From: JANRLL01 sp033762715
GTDB taxonomy: Bacteria > Pseudomonadota > Alphaproteobacteria > Rickettsiales > SXRF01
Direction: 5' to 3'
DNA: 64,000 bases
Assembly: GCA_033762715.1 (NCBI GenBank)
Contig: JANRLL010000001.1
Span: 62,001-126,000 of the forward strand
The position numbers and the translations under genes were made by a program. Under the pieces are notes generated by a model, which searched no databases, was not told the DNA's origin, and saw only the letters and a program-made list of their open reading frames with translations. Of the stretch, positions 61,703 through 64,000 are shown piece after piece. Position 1 is the first letter of the stretch. Each line of letters starts with the position of its first letter.

Positions 61703-62443
61703 TTAAAGGCTGAATTCATATTTAATATAGAGCTTCACCATCTGATCTTCCGCTGCATCAGAGAGGCCAAAAAGCCAGCCCGTTTCGTAACTTAGCCCAT
61801 CGTAAGGCAGGTCGCCATACAAGGCGGGTCCGGCCAGATGCTTTTGCTCATCAAAGCTTCCGCTGTCGCTTATTTCACCAAAGGCGGCATAATATTCGAT
61901 GCCAGGGTTTATCCATTGATTATGGCGCACTCGGCTGGCCCAGCGGAACTCGGCTTCGGGATTGGCATTCGCATGCGTGCCGACCTCATGGTCGATAATG
62001 ATATTGGCTAGGTGCAGAAAGTGCTCCGTGCGTTTGGCTAGCAGCCAGTTTACGCTGACACTATTGGCATCATATGGATATGGCGTATAGGCAGCGCCGT
62101 AACCGACCTTCATGCCGGTATCAAGCCAATATTCGCCGGTTTCGGTGAATTGAAAAACGGCTTCGATTTCGTTGCCACTAAAGGAATGGCCTTGTTGGGG
62201 CAGATGTTCCAGCTTGCCAGAAAGCTCCAGGCCAAACCAATCGTTGATGCCGTAGCTTAACTTGAGAATATGTTGGCGATAACCATTCTCGCTTGCGCGG
62301 CGATCGGAATCAAAGCGATTGCGGCTTTCGATTTCAAACAGATTTGCATCGACGTAAGGCGAGCTCACATTATGTGCAAAGCACAAGGAGGGAGCAGCAA
62401 CGATGCTTGCGCATAAGCAAAGTTGTTTATGCAATTTTTTCAC
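61703..62443 (-). CDS. Exported protein, probable outer-membrane beta-barrel, in iron operon
   Basis: 246 residues. Signal peptide (MKKLHKQLCLCASIVAAPSLCFAH). The mature part has repeated alternating strands with aromatic girdles (RQHILKLSYGINDWFGLELSGKLEHL, IEAVFQFTETGEYWLDTGMKVGYGAAY, KLYIKYEFSL) and is very likely a beta-barrel. The C-terminus is not the usual Phe but Leu. The gene overlaps the FTR1 permease by 17 bases and may act in iron passage across the outer membrane. Confidence 0.72.
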   Translation of the reverse strand: MKKLHKQLCLCASIVAAPSLCFAHNVSSPYVDANLFEIESRNRFDSDRRASENGYRQHILKLSYGINDWFGLELSGKLEHLPQQGHSFSGNEIEAVFQFTETGEYWLDTGMKVGYGAAYTPYPYDANSVSVNWLLAKRTEHFLHLANIIIDHEVGTHANANPEAEFRWASRVRHNQWINPGIEYYAAFGEISDSGSFDEQKHLAGPALYGDLPYDGLSYETGWLFGLSDAAEDQMVKLYIKYEFSL

Positions 62444-63236
62444 GTGTGAGTTTTAAGGAGGCAAGAATCAAGAACAAGGTGGCGACATAAAACACCAGCT
62501 GCATGGCAGACGGCTGCTCGGAATAACCAATCAATGCGTTAAGTATTTTCCCAATGATGCTGCTTTCGGCCAGAATATGGCTGGTGTCCCAGACTTGTGG
62601 TGCGATAGCAGGCAGCATGTCGGCTGCAATCAGATATCCGGCGGCTTGCGCGCTCATACCGCAAGCGACTAGAATCAGTAGCGCGCTGGTAACGCTGAAG
62701 AAATATTTAGCCGATAATTTGATAATGCCCAAATAGAGTAATACGCCAAGCGCTGCCGCCGATACGGCACCTGCCAGCGCGCCGGCCGCAATGGCAAAGA
62801 ATGATTCTTGGCTGGTGCTTAAAATGCCGGTCATGAAGAGCACGATTTCAGCTCCCTCGCGCCACATAGCCAGGCTTACGATGAGTGCTACCGAATAAAG
62901 CGGCAATTCGCCTTTGGCAACGGCATGCCCGACATGGTGAATACGTTGCGCGAGCTCTTTGCCGTGTTTGCGCATCCAGATGACAGTCCAGGCAATCATA
63001 GCAACTGCCACAATCAACACTGCGGCATTGAACATTTCCTGGCCTACACCTTCGAAGGCTTCCGAAATCGAGCGGGCAAACAGTGCCACGATGGCAGAGC
63101 CAATCACGCCACCAGCAATACCACCCCATATCCATTGTGCGCGTCCAGGCACGCTACGCGTTGCGGCGATGACGACTGTCAGGATAATCGCGATCTCTAA
63201 GACTTCGCGAAAGAGGATGATAAAGCTGGCGAGCAT
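62427..63236 (-). CDS. FTR1-family high-affinity iron permease
   Basis: 269 residues from the ATG at 63236, four bases after the cupredoxin stop. About seven transmembrane helices with two iron motifs: FREVLEIAI (RExxE, near residue 10) and WREGAEIVLF (near 126). It transports ferric/ferrous iron across the inner membrane in the manner of Ftr1/EfeU. Its partner cupredoxin precedes it. Confidence 0.9.
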   Translation of the reverse strand: MLASFIILFREVLEIAIILTVVIAATRSVPGRAQWIWGGIAGGVIGSAIVALFARSISEAFEGVGQEMFNAAVLIVAVAMIAWTVIWMRKHGKELAQRIHHVGHAVAKGELPLYSVALIVSLAMWREGAEIVLFMTGILSTSQESFFAIAAGALAGAVSAAALGVLLYLGIIKLSAKYFFSVTSALLILVACGMSAQAAGYLIAADMLPAIAPQVWDTSHILAESSIIGKILNALIGYSEQPSAMQLVFYVATLFLILASLKLTREKIA

Positions 63237-63240
63237 AGGT

Positions 63241-63564
63241 TTACTTTGCGATGAGTTTACCTTGAGCGGTTTTGGCATTGAACTCGTCTTCAAATTTATA
63301 TTCGCCTGGTTTGAGCGGGCCCACCAAAACGGTTGCGCTGCTATTGCCTTGAATCACTTTTTCGCGGCCCAGCGAGTGGCTTTCAAATTCGGCTGGGGTG
63401 CTGTCAGCGTTTTTAACCACCAGCTTTACTTTTTGATTGGCGGGCACTTCCAGCGTGGCCGGTTCAAATTGATGATCTTTCAAGGTCAACTCAAAAGAAG
63501 GGGTTTCTGCCCAAGCAGTGGTTGATAAAAGTGTGGCAGCGACAAAAGAGAGGGCTAATTTCAT
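63241..63564 (-). CDS. Periplasmic cupredoxin-like protein
   Basis: 107 residues. Signal peptide (MKLALSFVAATLLSTTAWAE), then one beta-sandwich domain (FEPATLEVPANQKVKLVVKNADSTPAEFES, KPGEYKFEDEF). It resembles the cupredoxin domain of EfeO. The His/Cys/Met set of blue copper sites is not complete, so copper binding is doubtful. It is the first gene of the cupredoxin-FTR1-barrel iron operon. Confidence 0.85.
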   Translation of the reverse strand: MKLALSFVAATLLSTTAWAETPSFELTLKDHQFEPATLEVPANQKVKLVVKNADSTPAEFESHSLGREKVIQGNSSATVLVGPLKPGEYKFEDEFNAKTAQGKLIAK

Positions 63565-63616
63565 GTAGTTATCCTAATTATAACGCGCAATCTGGTATAG
63601 CAAAGAGGGCGCAAGT

Positions 63617-63635
63617 GATAATGATTCGCAGCAAC
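63617..63635. promoter_or_regulatory. Fur-box-like sequence upstream of the iron operon
   Basis: GATAATGATT (63617-63626) matches nine of the first ten bases of the classical Fur box, but the second half (CGCAGCAAC) is a poor match. It is about 60 bases upstream of the cupredoxin start. Iron control by Fur is plausible from the context; alphaproteobacteria often use Irr or other boxes. Confidence 0.3.
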
Positions 63636-63715
63636 TATTTAGAGTCAGATCCTTGCAAAGTCAATAGCGATCACATAGATAGAATGCTCGAAATCTCTAG
63701 CGATACGAAAGAACC

Positions 63716-63955
63716 ATGTCTATGGCGATGACCGCCGAACAAATCAAAAGCTTAGTGCAGGCAGCTTTGCCCGATGCGCAGATTGAACTGAAAGATCTGG
63801 CGGGCGATAATGATCACTGGGCAATCACCGTAACCTCGAATGCCTTTGCCGGCAAAAGCCGAGTAGAGCAGCATCGCATTGTTATGGGCGCATTAAACGG
63901 TGGTATGGGCACCACCTTGCATGCGCTGCAGGTCACGACAAAAGTGAGCGCATAA
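63716..63955 (+). CDS. bolA: BolA-family protein
   Basis: 79 residues, or 75 from the ATG at 63728. MTAEQIKSLVQAALPDAQIELKDLAGDNDHWAITVTSNAFAGKSRVEQHRIVMGALNG is the BolA fold, with the conserved His in RVEQHRIV. BolA-like proteins bind monothiol glutaredoxins and pass on 2Fe-2S clusters. In alphaproteobacteria bolA often lies near purL and grxD; here it is close to purL but divergent from the iron operon. Confidence 0.92.
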   Translation: MSMAMTAEQIKSLVQAALPDAQIELKDLAGDNDHWAITVTSNAFAGKSRVEQHRIVMGALNGGMGTTLHALQVTTKVSA

Positions 63956-63957
63956 CC

Positions 63958-64000
63958 ATGGGGCGGCCATTTGATCGTGCTGTAGCGAAGAATGCGCCAA
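63958..64000 (+). CDS. Start of a further gene, cut by the window
   Basis: An open frame begins at ATG 63958, two bases after the bolA stop, and reads MGRPFDRAVAKNAP before the right edge. No strong ribosome-binding site is seen. A monothiol glutaredoxin often follows bolA, but these residues do not resemble its usual N-terminus, so the gene cannot be named. Confidence 0.3.
   Translation, partial: MGRPFDRAVAKNAP

Overview
The window reads as a chromosomal segment of an alphaproteobacterium of moderate GC. The evidence is gene order and gene family. There is a zapA - 6S RNA - 5-formyl-THF cyclo-ligase block and a SURF1 ... threonine synthase ... M16 peptidase block. A DUF1476 (ATPase zeta-inhibitor-like) gene lies next to purC, trxB is followed by a LysR regulator, and prs - rplY - pth - ychF lie in a row. 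A phasin and an intracellular PHB depolymerase are present, and BolA sits at the right end. De novo purine synthesis, glutathione, ubiquinone, heptose (LPS), polyphosphate and PHB functions point to a free-living or facultative cell rather than a strongly reduced endosymbiont. The exact order cannot be fixed from the sequence. No insertion sequence, prophage, integrase or CRISPR array was seen.

Layout, left to right. 0-4.4 kb: a leftward run with an acyl-CoA-synthetase/GNAT fusion cut by the left edge, ymdB, fau, 6S RNA and zapA. 4.4-16.2 kb: an unrecognised 443-residue protein, phaZ, cyaY, an MsbA-like ABC exporter, a degenerate EAL protein, a peroxide module (ahpD-like and ahpC divergent from oxyR), an aldehyde dehydrogenase, a 52-residue Ser/Asn/Gln-rich peptide and cspA. 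16.5-28.8 kb: a Y-family polymerase, tRNA-Thr(UGU), a GGDEF-EAL protein, ubiA, rsmE, gshA, M16 peptidase, a membrane protein with a spermidine-synthase-like domain, thrC, M32 carboxypeptidase and surf1. 29-34.2 kb: peroxiredoxin, a double DUF305 protein, trxB, lysR and an unrecognised 71/546-residue gene pair. 34.3-42.2 kb: aminotransferase, an FKBP-like protein, ychF, pth, rplY, prs and a Kef-type antiporter. 42.7-55.4 kb: uvrC, phasin, proC, ybjN, ubiK, hldD, ppx, ppk, sixA, RNase P RNA, an amidase, a DMT transporter and a DnaJ protein. 55.4-64 kb: DUF1476, purC-purS-orf131-purQ, a chemoreceptor, purL in reverse, a cupredoxin/FTR1/outer-membrane-like iron operon, and bolA.

Several genes act together. 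ahpC, ahpD-like, oxyR, a second 2-Cys peroxiredoxin, trxB and gshA form a thiol-peroxide defence set. ppk and ppx make and degrade polyphosphate. phaZ and phasin handle PHB granules. The cupredoxin, FTR1 permease and barrel-like protein look like a compact iron-uptake operon.

The least explained parts are the 443-residue orphan, which lies next to phased T-tracts and a 21-bp-spaced direct repeat; the 71/546-residue pair, where the small protein resembles an antitoxin and the large one has PIN-like fragments; the 131-residue protein co-translated with purS and purQ; the structured leader of prs; and the 66-bp-spaced direct repeats beside rnpB.
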